Positions 62,391-64,000 of a stretch of 64,000 bases of DNA are shown in pieces (the first letter of the stretch is position 1; every line of letters begins with the position of its first letter). The position numbers and the translations under genes were made by a program. The stretch covers positions 1 to 64,000 of the forward strand of contig CAZGCA010000014.1 of the NCBI GenBank assembly GCA_964524145.1, given 5' to 3'. Origin of the DNA: CAZGCA01 sp964524145. GTDB lineage: Bacteria; Hydrogenedentota; CAZGCA01. The notes beneath the pieces are model-generated. The model worked only from the letters and a program-made list of their open reading frames with translations, did not search any database and was not told the origin of the DNA.

Positions 62391-62412
62391 GCTTGATATG
62401 ATACTATCAAGC
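62391..62412 (+). promoter_or_regulatory. Inverted repeat, possible operator before the GT2 gene
   Basis: GCTTGATA and TATCAAGC are perfect eight-base arms around a six-base spacer, ending 48 bases before the TTG start at 62461. An ATGTTCA at 62384-62390 lies directly before it. It may bind a dimeric regulator; the arms are A+T-rich and no T-run follows, so a terminator is unlikely. Confidence 0.45.
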
Positions 62413-62460
62413 GTAGACGGCGCTGACGGCAGTATCCGAGTCCGTTTTTGGGAGGAAGGA

Positions 62461-63438
62461 TTGAAATTTTCGATTATCATACCGTGTCATAATGTCGCTG
62501 AGACACTAGAGACGTGTCTGGAATGCACGACTGCTCAAACATATCGCGATTACGAGATCATAGTTGTGGATGATGCCTCGACTGATGCCACCGTTGAGGT
62601 AGCGAGGCGCTTCGATGTGAACTTGGTCGTTCTGGACAGCCAGGTGGGCGCTGGGGGAGCCCGAAACGCGGGCGCCGCCTGTGCGACGGGAGAGGTGTTG
62701 TTCTTCGTTGATGCAGACGTCAAGTTCTCTGCTGACGTGCTCGAGGCGTTGCGCCAGGTTTTTGAACGTAACCCCAACTGTCACGCGGTTGCCGGCATAC
62801 CGGACAGAGTTCCCCTCGTGAGGGGGACCTTTCAGGATTTCACAGCACTCAGGTACAACTACCGGTTCACGAGAACCCCGACCAATTGCACATCTGTTCC
62901 GACTTGGTTTCTGGCCATGAAACGGGCGATGTTCGACGAAATCGGCGACTTCTCGGAGGAATTCAAAGGTGCGGGCGGGGAAGAGTACGATTTCGGATAC
63001 CGGATGACCAAGAAAGGCTACAGTATCAGGCTTGAGAGGGGCATAGTCTTCACCCACCGTTATCCGCCTATGTGGCCGAAGCTGAGAACCTACTACCACC
63101 GCTCGATCATATTTGCGGGAATCTTGAGGCGTCGCAAAGCGTTCCAGAGCAGCGTGCTGACGTTTACCGAATTCTGCCGTACCGCGCTGGCACCGGCTAT
63201 CCCCGTCCTGTGCCTGCTGACAAGGTCGCTGGTGGTGACGGCAGTATGTGTTGTGGCCTGGTTTGCGCTCAATGTCAGGTTTTGGAACTTCGTGAAACGC
63301 GAACGCGGTTTGCGTTTCACCCTCGCTTGCCTTGGGATGGACTACCTCGTGTTTCTCTCGATGGCTGCCGGCGGCGTCATGGGTTTTGCCTCTTCTATCA
63401 TCGGAAGGCAACATGAAGATGAAAAACCCCGTACGTGA
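62461..63438 (+). CDS. GT2 glycosyltransferase with C-terminal membrane region
   Basis: A 325-residue enzyme. KFSIIIPCHNVAETLETCLE opens a GT-A domain with IVVDDASTDAT and the donor site FVDADVKFSADVL; GAGGEEYDFGYRMTKKG supplies the acceptor-side acidic residues, like ED in processive GT2 enzymes. Two hydrophobic helices near the end (about 250-300) would anchor it. I chose TTG 62461 with GGGAGGAAGGA directly upstream; the in-frame ATG at 62398 lies in the inverted repeat and has no such site. The next gene starts inside its end. Confidence 0.85.
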   Translation: MKFSIIIPCHNVAETLETCLECTTAQTYRDYEIIVVDDASTDATVEVARRFDVNLVVLDSQVGAGGARNAGAACATGEVLFFVDADVKFSADVLEALRQVFERNPNCHAVAGIPDRVPLVRGTFQDFTALRYNYRFTRTPTNCTSVPTWFLAMKRAMFDEIGDFSEEFKGAGGEEYDFGYRMTKKGYSIRLERGIVFTHRYPPMWPKLRTYYHRSIIFAGILRRRKAFQSSVLTFTEFCRTALAPAIPVLCLLTRSLVVTAVCVVAWFALNVRFWNFVKRERGLRFTLACLGMDYLVFLSMAAGGVMGFASSIIGRQHEDEKPRT

Positions 63439-64000
63439 GTTCAAGTTTCTGCTCCAGCGGGGCTCCCCTGTCTACCTTTTGCTTGAACCCACAGCGCGGT
63501 GCGACAGCAGATGCCGCCATTGCTTCAACTGGAAACGTCAGGACAGTGCCGACCCTTCTGCCGAATTGACGCTTGGAGAGATAGAGCGGCTGTCACGCAG
63601 CATGAGGCACGTGAAGTATCTATCACTAACGGGCGGCGAGCCGACACTGAGAGACGACCTGCCGCAGATGTGCAGGACGTTCGCTCGCAACAACGACCTT
63701 CACGTGGCAAACCTGCACACGAACGGTGTCAACTCGAAACGAACGGTCGAGGTGTTTCGTGGATGCATGGACGCGTGTCCCGACGTCCACTGGCGGGTGT
63801 GTCTGCCTGCCGACGATACGGGTGAGGCGATGGACAGAATGCGCGGGGTACCGGATTGCGAGGGGAAACTGCGCGAGACTGTCCGGCAACTCAAAGAACT
63901 GAAGAAGCAGTTTCCGGGATTCTCGATAGAGGTTACCACGACGATATCGCAACTCAACAAGCGAAACTTCTCGCGCACATGCGACTTCGTCGAGAGCCTC
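63413..64000 (+). CDS. Radical SAM protein, N-terminal part only (runs off the window)
   Basis: An open frame from ATG 63413 (or 63419) to the window end, about 196 residues seen, without a stop. The N-terminus has YLLLEPTARCDSRCRHCFNW, giving the cluster motif CX3CX2C, and YLSLTGGEPTLRDDL, the GGEP motif of radical SAM enzymes. GGAAGG lies just upstream. The start overlaps the end of the GT2 gene by 26 bases, so the two are co-expressed. A SPASM or other C-terminal domain may follow outside the window. The relation to the three other radical SAM enzymes of the locus is unknown. Confidence 0.88.
   Translation, partial: MKMKNPVREFKFLLQRGSPVYLLLEPTARCDSRCRHCFNWKRQDSADPSAELTLGEIERLSRSMRHVKYLSLTGGEPTLRDDLPQMCRTFARNNDLHVANLHTNGVNSKRTVEVFRGCMDACPDVHWRVCLPADDTGEAMDRMRGVPDCEGKLRETVRQLKELKKQFPGFSIEVTTTISQLNKRNFSRTCDFVESL

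Overview
The window looks like a chromosomal segment from a Gram-negative, free-living bacterium with moderately high G+C. It is dominated by one large exopolysaccharide and surface-glycan locus of the exosortase (PEP-CTERM) type. Long chains of overlapping genes, secreted proteins with thrombospondin type-3 calcium repeats, dockerin and cohesin modules, an animal-like alpha-2-macroglobulin and a PEP-CTERM protein together suggest a planctomycete, verrucomicrobial, lentisphaeral or hydrogenedente-like lineage. The sequence alone does not fix the phylum.

Layout. (1) 1-845: the 3' half of a tRNA-Val(CAC), an unrecognised small gene and a PPC/DUF296 gene. (2) 880-19642, minus strand: about sixteen closely packed genes, read from 19642 leftwards. 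They encode two GT4 and two GT2 glycosyltransferases, two B12-type radical SAM enzymes, a radical SAM/SPASM enzyme, an exosortase-locus type polysaccharide deacetylase, a DUF2304 protein, two GT39-type membrane glycosyltransferases, a secreted TIM-barrel glycosidase, an epimerase/reductase, a carbamoyltransferase, a Wzx-type flippase and a methyltransferase. (3) 19643-20167: a divergent control region with a sigma-54-type promoter facing each way. (4) 20168-47140, plus strand: a small HTH protein, then a WbpE/WbpB/WbpI-like amino-sugar set, a third GT39 protein, two deacetylase-fold proteins, an ATP-grasp enzyme, an arylsulfotransferase-like protein, a MurJ-like flippase, a run of GT4 enzymes including a two-domain fusion, CapA, a PaaK/CapK-like adenylating enzyme, and finally exosortase and EpsI. 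(5) 47519-54169: an 1873-residue heparinase-like mosaic protein behind a sigma-54-type promoter, a dockerin lipoprotein and a cohesin-like secreted protein. (6) 54180-58688, minus strand: a thioester alpha-2-macroglobulin ending in TSP3 repeats and a dockerin. (7) 58856-64000: a REP-like hairpin, an MBL-fold hydrolase, a sugar isomerase-like protein, a PEP-CTERM protein with its own sigma-54-type promoter and possible upstream activator site, a GT2 enzyme and the start of another radical SAM gene.

How it works together (inference). The two divergent operons make, modify (carbamoyl, methyl, deacetyl, possibly sulfo and radical-SAM chemistry), flip and export a complex glycan. Exosortase and EpsI process PEP-CTERM proteins that accompany it. 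Four sigma-54-like sites with the same layout suggest one regulon, as known for PrsK/PrsR-RpoN control of PEP-CTERM/EPS genes in other bacteria. No priming glycosyltransferase, Wzc, PrsT, PrsK or PrsR gene is visible here, so parts of the system must lie elsewhere. The strongest candidate for something undescribed is the cohesin/dockerin/alpha-2-macroglobulin group at 53157-58688.
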